A DNA stretch of 64,000 bases, taken from Streptomyces deccanensis (GTDB taxonomy: Bacteria; Actinomycetota; Actinomycetes; Streptomycetales; Streptomycetaceae). Below the pieces are notes generated by a model. That model was not told the DNA's origin. It was given only the letters and a program-made list of their open reading frames with translations, and ran no database searches. Each line of letters opens with the position of its first letter. The stretch's first letter is position 1. The stretch is taken from contig NZ_CP092431.1 in assembly GCF_022385335.1 (NCBI RefSeq), forward strand, positions 8,556,001 through 8,620,000, in the 5' to 3' direction. A program made the position numbers and the translations under genes. Shown piece by piece: positions 25,977 through 33,221 of this stretch.

Positions 25977-27150
25977 TGTTCAGCTGCGCCGCCGCCGCGT
26001 CCGCGTCCAGCCAGTTGACGTCGTAGCTGAGCACCAGCCGCCCGTCGCCGACCGCGCGGTGCGCCTGCGGGTTGTACGCCGCGACACCGCTGTTCGGCAG
26101 CGGCGGGCTGAACCCCTTGGTGGGCCCGTGCCAGGGCCCGGTGGGGGAGCACGCCCAGTACGCGGTCACGGTCGTCAGCCCCGCCGTCCCGGCCGCCATG
26201 GTGAGCAGCACATAGGTCCGCCCGTCCCGGACGACGGTGAAGGCGCTGCCCACCCCCTTGTCGTCCCCGTTCCCGAGCACCGCCCCCGGCCGCCCCCGCA
26301 CCGCCCACCGCGAGCCGTCCCAGTACTCCCAGGCCCCCGGCTCCCCGAGCCGGCCGCGCGGCACCCGCGCCACATAGGCGTGGGAGGTCGGCCGGGAGGC
26401 GGCCTGGGCGTCGGTGCCGCCGAAGACGTACGTCCAGTCGCCCGCGTCCACGGCCGTCGTCCCGAAGAGCACCCGCCGCGCCGGATCGGCGACCGACGCC
26501 TGGTCCAGCACCGTCGTGATCCCCTCCAGCCGCAGATCCGGCAGCGACAGCGTGGCCACCTCGGTCGCGGTCGGCACCCCGTAGATCCACGGCGACCGGC
26601 CCGCCGTACGGGTCCACAGCAGCACCCGTACGACCTTCTCGGCCGAGCCGGGGGAGCGGGGCTCGACCCGGGCGGCCACCGGCCAGCGCCACCGCTGCGG
26701 GCCCGGGTCCGGGAAGACGGGCGCCGGGAGCGTCGCTTCGAGGCGGCCCGAAGGGGACATCACCACGGCCGAGTTGCGCACCAGGGGGGTCGAGACGTCC
26801 CGCCAGGTGACCGATTCGCCGGCCGGGTTGGGCGGCGGGAACACCTGACCGAGATAGGTGTCCGAGAACAGCCACAGCACCCGGCCGTCCGGGAGCCGCA
26901 CCGAGTGCGTGCCGTCGCCGCCCGTCCAGTCGTCGGTCCGGGTCGCGTCGTCGCCGTACCGGGCGAACTCGCCGGTCAGCGCGGCGTCCGGGTCCCAGTC
27001 CCGGATGGTACGCGCCGTGCACGCGACGCCGCCCTCCCGGTCGTCGTCCGGGAGGGCGGTGAGCAGCACGGCGGCGAGGGCCAGGACCAGGGCCAGGATC
27101 AGGACCGGTCCGGCCCCCGTCCGCTGTCGCACGCGCGCGTCGTCGGGCAC
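25915..27150 (-). CDS. membrane-anchored DUF4185/DUF5005-like protein
   Basis: 411 residues, GTG start without a clear ribosome site. One N-terminal hydrophobic helix (about 13-33, VLILALVLALAAVLLTALP) acts as anchor or signal. The rest reads as a five-bladed propeller related to glycosyl hydrolase-like DUF4185/DUF5005 proteins: WTGGDGTHSVRLPDGRVLWL with FSDTYLG, NSAVVMSPSGRLEAT, RVLFGTTAVDAGDWTYVFGG and SYDVNWLD. It begins ten bases after the sialidase stop and is probably in the same operon, so a role in trimming or binding extracellular glycans is inferred. The 3' end overlaps the SBF transporter by 62 bases. Confidence 0.78.
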   Translation of the reverse strand: MPDDARVRQRTGAGPVLILALVLALAAVLLTALPDDDREGGVACTARTIRDWDPDAALTGEFARYGDDATRTDDWTGGDGTHSVRLPDGRVLWLFSDTYLGQVFPPPNPAGESVTWRDVSTPLVRNSAVVMSPSGRLEATLPAPVFPDPGPQRWRWPVAARVEPRSPGSAEKVVRVLLWTRTAGRSPWIYGVPTATEVATLSLPDLRLEGITTVLDQASVADPARRVLFGTTAVDAGDWTYVFGGTDAQAASRPTSHAYVARVPRGRLGEPGAWEYWDGSRWAVRGRPGAVLGNGDDKGVGSAFTVVRDGRTYVLLTMAAGTAGLTTVTAYWACSPTGPWHGPTKGFSPPLPNSGVAAYNPQAHRAVGDGRLVLSYDVNWLDADAAAAQLNITRNVSLYRPRFVSLRLAAP

Positions 27151-27160
27151 GGGAGGGACG

Positions 27161-29080
27161 TTAGTTGCCCGCGTCCACCCGGTCCATGGGCAGTCGCAGG
27201 ATCTCGCCCCGCGCCGCGGCGTCCTGCGGGGCGGGCCCGGCCGCTTCCGCGTCGCTCAACGCCCGGTCGTACACCCGTACGTCGTCGATCGCGCCCGTGA
27301 AGTGGGCCCGGCTGTCGACCCGTTGCCCGATGTGCACCCCGAACGGCGAGTTCCGGCTGACCGATCCGGGGACGTCGGCGGTGCTGAACGCGGTGCCGTC
27401 GACGAAGAGGGTGAGCTGCCCCCCACCTCGCCGCAGCACGAGCCGGTGCCACTCCCCGTCGTTGTACGCGTGGGTGGACCGCACGGAGGCGGTCCGGGGC
27501 GGCGCGGCCCCGTCCCGCACGGTGATCAGCCCCGTCAGCCGCCCGGACGCCGGCTCCCCGCGCAGCCACACCTGGGGCTGCGTGGTCCCGACCCCGCCCA
27601 TCCACAGCAGCGGCTGCTCCCCGGCGGTCGCCGAGTAGCGGAACCAGAGCGAGGCGGTGAAGTCCCGGTCCCCGAGCGGGAGTCGGGACCGGTACGGCAG
27701 TCGTACGGCGTCGTCGGCGCCGTCGAACTCGAGCGCGCCGCCGGCCACGCCGTCCGTGGGCCGCGCGCCACCGAGCACGGCCGCCGGCCGGCCACCGGGC
27801 GCCCTGTCGGGCGTCGTCGGGTCCGGGCCGCGACGCGGCTTCAGCCAGCCCTCGGTGAACCGGGCGAAGCGGATCTCGTCCCGGGCGTCGACCGCGCCGC
27901 CCTCGTACAGCAGCCCTACCACGTCGTCGCCGGCCCGGCCGCCGTCGATCCGGACCAGGTCCGAGTAGCCGGACCAGTCCGTGGTGACGACCGTGCCCCG
28001 GTCCACGCTCTCCCAGGTGCGTCCGCCGTCGTACGAGGAGCGGATCGCCATCGTGCGGCGGCGGTCGGGATCGGCGGGTCCGGCCAGCAGCATGCGGTCG
28101 CCGAGGCGCAGCAGGGAACCCTGCACCTGGGGCGTGTAGAGGTCCGGGAGCGCCCGGAAGGGCGCGGCGAAGGTGGTGCCGCCGTCCCGGCTGACCGTCT
28201 GGCTGCGGTGGCCCAGGTCCATGCCGTCCTGCTCGCGGCCGCTGACCAGCAGCGAACCGTCCGCGCGCTCGGCGAGCGTCACCTCCGACGGCTTCTGGCG
28301 GAAGGTGCCGTCGGCCGCGATCGGCCAGGTGTCCGTGGCGCCGATCCGCCAGTTCTCCCCGCCGTCGTCGCTGGTCACGAGCGCCGCGTGGTTGGCGGTG
28401 ACCCGGCCGTCGGCCCAGCTCTCGGCGTTGACGCCGAACACGAGCCGGCCCGCGTGGCGGCCCCGGGTGAGCTGGACGCCGTGCACGGGGCCGGTGGCGT
28501 ACCAGGAGTTCCAGCCGGCCGGGCGGATCTGGTCGCTCAGGGCGCGCGGCTCGGACCAGGTCAGCCCGTCGTCGTCGCTGTACTGCAGATGCGGTGCGCG
28601 GTCGCAGGGGACGTCGCAGCCGGCGCTGTCCAGGCGGCCCGTGTTGTACGTCTCCGCCAGCAGGATCCGGCCGGTCCTGTGGTCGACGACGGGGGCGGGG
28701 TTGCCGTGGGTGTCGCCCCGGCCCTCGTTGACCACGCGCAGCGGGCCCCAGGTGCGGCCGCCGTCCGTGGAGCGCTTGACGACGAGGTCGATGTCCGCCG
28801 CGTCACCGCAGTTCAGGACGCGGCCCTCGGCGAAGGCGAGCAGCGTGCCGGTGGTGCTCCGCACGATCGCCGGGATGCGGAAGCAGGCGTAGCCGGGGTC
28901 CTGGGAGGCCTTGAAGAGGACCTGCTGCTCGAACTCGGCGGCGGCGGCGACCTGCTGGGGCTCGGCCCCTGCGGGGTGGGCGAGGGTGAGGAGGGCGGTG
29001 GTGGTGAGGAGTGCGGTGAGGGATGAGCTGAGGGGAGATCTGCGGGGGGATCTGTGGCGTGCGCGAAGAATCGACGGCAC
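27161..29080 (-). CDS. secreted exo-sialidase (GH33) with LamG domain
   Basis: 639 residues from GTG 29080, behind AAGGG; upstream the frame is open but runs into the repeat island. After a signal peptide (cut near HPAGA) comes a six-bladed sialidase propeller with the FRIP motif at residues 67-70 and at least five Asp boxes (STDGGRTWG, SDDDGLTWS, SDDGGENWR, SRDGGTTFA, SYDGGRTWE). From about residue 440 a LamG/concanavalin-like domain follows (LEFDGADDAVRLPYRSRLPL, FTASLWFRYS). It releases terminal sialic acids from glycoconjugates outside the cell. First gene of an operon with the DUF4185-like gene. Confidence 0.93.
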   Translation of the reverse strand: MPSILRARHRSPRRSPLSSSLTALLTTTALLTLAHPAGAEPQQVAAAAEFEQQVLFKASQDPGYACFRIPAIVRSTTGTLLAFAEGRVLNCGDAADIDLVVKRSTDGGRTWGPLRVVNEGRGDTHGNPAPVVDHRTGRILLAETYNTGRLDSAGCDVPCDRAPHLQYSDDDGLTWSEPRALSDQIRPAGWNSWYATGPVHGVQLTRGRHAGRLVFGVNAESWADGRVTANHAALVTSDDGGENWRIGATDTWPIAADGTFRQKPSEVTLAERADGSLLVSGREQDGMDLGHRSQTVSRDGGTTFAAPFRALPDLYTPQVQGSLLRLGDRMLLAGPADPDRRRTMAIRSSYDGGRTWESVDRGTVVTTDWSGYSDLVRIDGGRAGDDVVGLLYEGGAVDARDEIRFARFTEGWLKPRRGPDPTTPDRAPGGRPAAVLGGARPTDGVAGGALEFDGADDAVRLPYRSRLPLGDRDFTASLWFRYSATAGEQPLLWMGGVGTTQPQVWLRGEPASGRLTGLITVRDGAAPPRTASVRSTHAYNDGEWHRLVLRRGGGQLTLFVDGTAFSTADVPGSVSRNSPFGVHIGQRVDSRAHFTGAIDDVRVYDRALSDAEAAGPAPQDAAARGEILRLPMDRVDAGN

Positions 29081-29286
29081 GGTGGCCAGCCCTTCATCCG
29101 TCTGGGGGTGGTGGGACGTCGGACGTCCCATGTCCGACGTGCGGGCACAGACGGTACGCGGGGGTTCCGGGCCCCACAAGAACCGTGCGTCGGTCGTGAC
29201 GGGGCGTGTCGTACGACTAGCTGACGATCGGTCAGGGGGGCGCCTGATGGGTCGGGGGTGCGTGTGTCGTTGGCGGGTGCGGGTCC

Positions 29287-29475
29287 GTGGGGCTTCTCGC
29301 GCAGTTCCCCGCGCCCCTAAAAGACCAGGCCCTGCGGGCCTCAAAGGCGACGGGGCTGCGGGGCTGGAAAGCGACGGGGCTGCGGGGCTGGAAGACGACG
29401 GGGCTGCGGGCCTGAAAAGCACGGGGCGCAGCCCCTGCTTTTCAGGGGCGCGGGGAACTGCGCGAGAAGCCCCAC
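29287..29475. repeat. 32 bp perfect inverted repeat, dispersed element copies 2 and 3
   Basis: The arms are 29287-29318 and 29444-29475, exact reverse complements over 32 bases. Each contains the core GGGGCGCGGGGAACTGCGCG (second arm) or its complement (first arm), also found at 12151. Outside the arms the similarity continues imperfectly for about 18 more bases (GGGTGCGGGT is shared). The 125 bases between the arms hold a tandem repeat. The transcript would fold into a long stem. Confidence 0.9.
29347..29418 (+). repeat. three tandem 24-base repeats inside the inverted repeat
   Basis: Units at 29347-29370, 29371-29394 and 29395-29418. The first two differ only at the last base; both begin GCGACGGGGCTGCGGGGCTG. 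The third has a few changes (ACGACGGGG..., GGCCTGAAAA). A related fragment precedes them at about 29330. Confidence 0.9.
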
Positions 29476-29603
29476 CCACCCGCACCCGGCGACGAAACCG
29501 GTGGGCCCATGGCGCGAACCCGGCGGTAAAAGGCGGAGCCCCGAGGGCGCAGGGGGCGCTCCCCGCCGCAAGGGGCCCCGCCGCCGTGTCGCGGAGGCAC
29601 CGC

Positions 29604-30476
29604 TCAGCCGCCCTGGTCGACCCCGGCCGCGGCCCGCAGAGCGATGCGGTGCTCGCCCGCGTACACGTTCATGGAGGCCCCCCTCAGGAACCCCACCAGC
29701 GTCAACCCGGTCTCCGCCGCCAGGTCGACCGCCAGGGACGAGGGCGCGGAGACGGCCGCCAGCACCGGGATCCCCGTCATCACCGCTTTCTGCGCCAGCT
29801 CGAACGAGGCCCGCCCCGACACCAGCAGCACGGCCCTCGACAGCGGCAGCGCCCCGCTCTGCAGGGCCCGCCCCACCAGCTTGTCCACCGCGTTGTGCCG
29901 CCCGACGTCCTCCCGTACGTCGAGCAGTTCGCCGTCCTCGCTGAACAGGGCCGCCGCGTGCAGACCCCCGGTCCGGTCGAAGACCCGCTGGGCCGCGCGG
30001 AGCCGGTCGGGGAGGCCCGCGAGGAGGTCGGGGTCGAGCCGGACCGGGGGAGCCTCGCCGCCGCTCGTGTCGTCGACGGGCCAGCGCGCGGTCGTCCGGA
30101 CGGCGTCCAGCGACGCCTTGCCGCACAGCCCGCAGGACGAGGTCGTGTAGACGTTGCGTTCGAGCGTGATGTCGGGGACGGTGACCCCGGGCGCGGTCCT
30201 CACGTCCACCACGTTGTACGTGTTCGACCCGTCCTCCGTCGCGCCCGCGCAGTACACGATGTTCTGCAGGTCCGACCGCTCGGCCAGCACCCCCTCGCTG
30301 ACCAGGAACCCCGCCGCGAGGGCGAAGTCGTCCCCCGGGGTGCGCATGGTGATCGCGAGCGGCTTGCCGTTCAGCCGGATCTCCATCGGTTCCTCGGCGA
30401 CGAGCGTGTCCGGGCGGGTGGAGACCGCGCCGTCCCGGATGCGGATCACCTTGCGTCGTTCCGTGACTCGTCCCAT
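29604..30476 (-). CDS. fdhD: formate dehydrogenase accessory sulfurtransferase FdhD
   Basis: 290 residues. FdhD transfers sulfur from IscS to the bis-MGD molybdenum cofactor before insertion into formate dehydrogenase. The essential cysteine pair is present in TSSCGLCGKASLDA, and other family blocks are intact: LVAEEPMEIRLNGKPL, TPGDDFALAAGFLVSEG, FDRTGGLHAAALF, VREDVGRHNAVDKLVG and VSGRASFELAQKAVMTGIPV. It is the last gene of the five-gene formate operon, beginning eight bases after the Fe-S subunit. That linkage supports assignment of the operon as a true formate dehydrogenase. Confidence 0.96.
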   Translation of the reverse strand: MGRVTERRKVIRIRDGAVSTRPDTLVAEEPMEIRLNGKPLAITMRTPGDDFALAAGFLVSEGVLAERSDLQNIVYCAGATEDGSNTYNVVDVRTAPGVTVPDITLERNVYTTSSCGLCGKASLDAVRTTARWPVDDTSGGEAPPVRLDPDLLAGLPDRLRAAQRVFDRTGGLHAAALFSEDGELLDVREDVGRHNAVDKLVGRALQSGALPLSRAVLLVSGRASFELAQKAVMTGIPVLAAVSAPSSLAVDLAAETGLTLVGFLRGASMNVYAGEHRIALRAAAGVDQGG

Positions 30477-30484
30477 GTCGTGTC

Positions 30485-31345
30485 TCAGTCCCGGTTCTGT
30501 ACGTGCTGGTAGCCGAAACGGCCCTTGATGCAGAGGTTGCCGTGGGTCACCGGGTTGTCGTGCGGCGAGGTGACCTTGACGATCTCATTGTCCTGCACAT
30601 GGAGGGTGAGGTTGCAGCCCACACCGCAGTACGCGCACACCGTGGTCGTCTCGGTCTGCGACGCCTCGTCCCAGGTGCCCGCCGCCCGCATGTCGAACTC
30701 CGACTTGAAGGACAGCGCGCCCGTCGGACACACCTCGATGCAGTTGCCGCAGTACACACAGGCCGAGTCGGTGAGCGGGGCGTCGTGCTCCACGGCGATC
30801 CGGGCGTCGAAACCCCGGCCCGCGACGGAGATCGCGAACGTGTTCTGCCACTGCTCCCCACAGGCGTCCACGCACTTGTAACACAGGATGCACTTGTCGT
30901 AGTCCCGGACGTAGAGCTCGTTGTCGACCCTCGGTTCCTCGTTCAGCCGGGCCGCGTCCGGGCCGAAGCGGTCCGGTTTCGCCTCGTACTCCTTGATCCA
31001 CTCCGCGACCTTCGGGGTCGTCGAGAGATCGACCGACGACGCGAGGAGTTCGAGGACGACCTTGCGGCTGTGCCGGGCGCGCTCGGTGTCCGTGCGTACC
31101 TCCATCCCGGGCTCGGCCTTGCGGGAGCAGGCCGGGACGAGGGTCCTGGCGCCCTCGACCTCGACGACACAGACCCGGCAGGCGTTCTTCGGGGTCAGGG
31201 TGTCGCCCTCGCACAGGGTGGGCACGTCCTTGCCGGCGGCCCGGCAGGCGTCCAGGATCGTCGAGCCCTCGGGCGCCCGCACCGGCTCCCCGTCGAGGGT
31301 GAACTCCAGCAGACGACGCGGCACTCCCAGCGGGATCACGGTCAT
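30485..31345 (-). CDS. formate dehydrogenase iron-sulfur subunit (N-terminal half of FdsA, split)
   Basis: 286 residues. Order of domains: a [2Fe-2S] ferredoxin fold (cysteines in TLCEGDTLTPKNACRVCVVE and LVPACS), a NuoG-like linker that lacks the usual His-Cys cluster residues (LELLASSVDLSTTPK), two [4Fe-4S] motifs (CILCYKCVDAC; CVYCGNCIEVCPTG) and a final molybdopterin-oxidoreductase Fe4S4 domain (TVCAYCGVGCNLT, then HGNLCIKGRFGYQHV). In single-chain FdsA enzymes all of this is the N-terminal third of the catalytic subunit. Here it is a separate protein, encoded two genes downstream of the catalytic part. It should carry electrons from molybdenum to the NuoEF-like subunit. Confidence 0.92.
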   Translation of the reverse strand: MTVIPLGVPRRLLEFTLDGEPVRAPEGSTILDACRAAGKDVPTLCEGDTLTPKNACRVCVVEVEGARTLVPACSRKAEPGMEVRTDTERARHSRKVVLELLASSVDLSTTPKVAEWIKEYEAKPDRFGPDAARLNEEPRVDNELYVRDYDKCILCYKCVDACGEQWQNTFAISVAGRGFDARIAVEHDAPLTDSACVYCGNCIEVCPTGALSFKSEFDMRAAGTWDEASQTETTTVCAYCGVGCNLTLHVQDNEIVKVTSPHDNPVTHGNLCIKGRFGYQHVQNRD

Positions 31346-31382
31346 ACGGCGGCTCCGGCAGGACGGGTTTGACGATGCGTGG

Positions 31383-33215
31383 TCATTCGTACGCCCCCAA
31401 GCGGTCGATCGCGGATTCCACGGCGTTCCACGCGGTCTGTCCGAGACCGCAGATGGAGGCGTCCCGCATGGCGCGGCCGACCTCCCTGAGCAGGGCGATG
31501 TCCCCGGCCGCGGCCGCCCCGGTCCGCTCGGCGATCCGGTGCAGGGCCTCCTCCTGCCGTACGGTCCCGACGCGGCACGGCACGCACTGCCCGCAGGACT
31601 CGTCGCGGAAGAACTCCGCGATCCGCAGCAGCAGCCGGGGCAGCGGGACCGTGTCGTCGAAGGCCATCACCACCCCCGAGCCCAGCGTGGTGCCCGCCTC
31701 CCGCGTCCCCTCGAAGGTGAGCGGGATGTCCAGCTCGTCGGGCCGTACGAAACCCCCGGCCGCGCCGCCGAGGAGGACGGCCCGGAGGCGGTCCCGTACC
31801 CCGGCGAGCGTCAGCAGGTCGCCGAGCGTGGCCCCGAAGGGCAGCTCGTAGATGCCGGGCCGGTCGACGCTGCCGGAGACGCAGAACAGCTTGGGTCCGG
31901 TGGAGCGGGCGGTGCCGATCGCCGCGTACGCCGGCGCGCCCATTGTCAGGATCGGCAGGACGTTGACCAGCGTCTCGACGTTGTTCTCCACCGTCGGCTT
32001 GCCGAACAGTCCCTTCTCCACCGGGAACGGCGGCTTCGAGCGCGGCTCGCCCCGGTAGCCCTCGATGGAGTTGAAGAGCGCCGTCTCCTCGCCGCAGATG
32101 TAGGCCCCGGCGCCCCGGCGGATCTCGATGTCGAAGGCGTACCCCTGTCCGAGGACGTCGTCGCCGAGCAGCCCCCGGGCCCGGCACTGCGCGAGGGCGT
32201 TCTCCAGGCGGGCGAGGGCTCGCGGGTACTCGCCGCGCAGATACAGGTAGCCCCGGTGCGCGCCGGTGGCGTACCCGGCGATCGTCATCGCCTCGACCAG
32301 GGAGAACGGGTCGCCCTCCATGAGCACCCGGTCCTTGAAGGTGCCCGGCTCGGATTCGTCGGCGTTGCAGACGAGGTAGTGCGGGTGGTCGGGCTGCGCC
32401 GCCGTGGCCTGCCACTTCCGGCCCGTGGGGAAGGCGGCGCCGCCCCGCCCGACCAGGCCCGAGTCGGTGACCTCGCGGATGACACCGGCGGGGCCGAGTT
32501 GGAAGGCCCGGCGCAGGGCGGTGTAGCCGCCGTGGGCCCGGTAGTCGTCGAGCGAGGACGGGTCGACGACGCCGACGCGGCTCAGCAGGGTCAGCGAGGG
32601 GTCCCCGGCCTGGGGCACCGCCATGGCCGCCGCCGGCTCCTCCTCCGCCGAGTCGGGCGCGCTCGCCGCGAGGACGGCCGCCTCGACGGTCGCGGGCGCC
32701 GCCACCGCCGTACGCACGGGATCCCCCGCCTTGATCGCGAGCGCGGCCGGTGCCCGCTCGCACAGCCCGAGGCAAGGGCTCCGCTGCACGCCCACCCCGC
32801 TGCCGAGGCCGAGCCGTGACTCGATCCCGGCGCACAGGTCGGATGCCCCGGCCGCCGCGCACGCCAGGTCCGTGCACACGTGCAGCACGGTCGCGGGGCG
32901 CGGCTTGACCGAGAACATGGCGTAGAAGGTGGCCACGCCGTACGCCTCCGCCGGCGGCACGGTCAGCCGTCGGCAGAGGTAGTCCAGCGCACCCTCGCTG
33001 ATCCAGCCGATCCGGTCGTTGATCGCGTGCAGCCCCGGCAACAGCAGATCACGGCGCTCCCGGGCCTCCCGGCCGCCCCGTGCCCACCGCAGATCGGCGG
33101 CTCGCATCTCGTCGCGGGCCGCGCCCTCCCAGGAGGACTCCGGCGGCCCGAGCAGCGCGTCGACCGCCGCCTTCTCCTCGTCCGTCGGTTTGCTGTCACC
33201 GAAGTGCAGGTCCAC
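31383..33215 (-). CDS. NuoE-NuoF fusion, NAD-reducing subunit of formate dehydrogenase
   Basis: 610 residues, GTG start. Residues about 1-165 are NuoE-like with a thioredoxin-fold [2Fe-2S] centre (CTDLAC and CLGLC). Residues about 215-610 are NuoF-like: the NAD/FMN loop LVGRGGAAFPTGRKW, NADESEPGTFKDR, GAYICGEETALFNSIEG and the [4Fe-4S] motif SCGQCVPCRVGT with distal SICGLG. An Ala/Glu-rich linker joins them. This matches the FdsG plus FdsB subunits of NAD-dependent formate dehydrogenases joined in one chain. It lies six bases after the catalytic subunit, so the operon couples formate oxidation to NADH production in the cytoplasm. Confidence 0.92.
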   Translation of the reverse strand: MDLHFGDSKPTDEEKAAVDALLGPPESSWEGAARDEMRAADLRWARGGREARERRDLLLPGLHAINDRIGWISEGALDYLCRRLTVPPAEAYGVATFYAMFSVKPRPATVLHVCTDLACAAAGASDLCAGIESRLGLGSGVGVQRSPCLGLCERAPAALAIKAGDPVRTAVAAPATVEAAVLAASAPDSAEEEPAAAMAVPQAGDPSLTLLSRVGVVDPSSLDDYRAHGGYTALRRAFQLGPAGVIREVTDSGLVGRGGAAFPTGRKWQATAAQPDHPHYLVCNADESEPGTFKDRVLMEGDPFSLVEAMTIAGYATGAHRGYLYLRGEYPRALARLENALAQCRARGLLGDDVLGQGYAFDIEIRRGAGAYICGEETALFNSIEGYRGEPRSKPPFPVEKGLFGKPTVENNVETLVNVLPILTMGAPAYAAIGTARSTGPKLFCVSGSVDRPGIYELPFGATLGDLLTLAGVRDRLRAVLLGGAAGGFVRPDELDIPLTFEGTREAGTTLGSGVVMAFDDTVPLPRLLLRIAEFFRDESCGQCVPCRVGTVRQEEALHRIAERTGAAAAGDIALLREVGRAMRDASICGLGQTAWNAVESAIDRLGAYE

Positions 33216-33221
33216 TCTGTG

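Larger units (their letters stand above)
29081..29603. other. gene-free repeat island between sialidase and fdhD
   Basis: No convincing gene in 523 bases. The half next to the sialidase should hold its promoter. The centre is taken up by an inverted repeat and 24-base tandem repeats listed separately. Open frames here depend on the repeats and have no protein-like composition. Confidence 0.75.

Noticed and set aside
29347..29418. Possible CRISPR array (24-base repeats)
   Set aside because: The units are directly adjacent with no spacers, and no cas genes are near.
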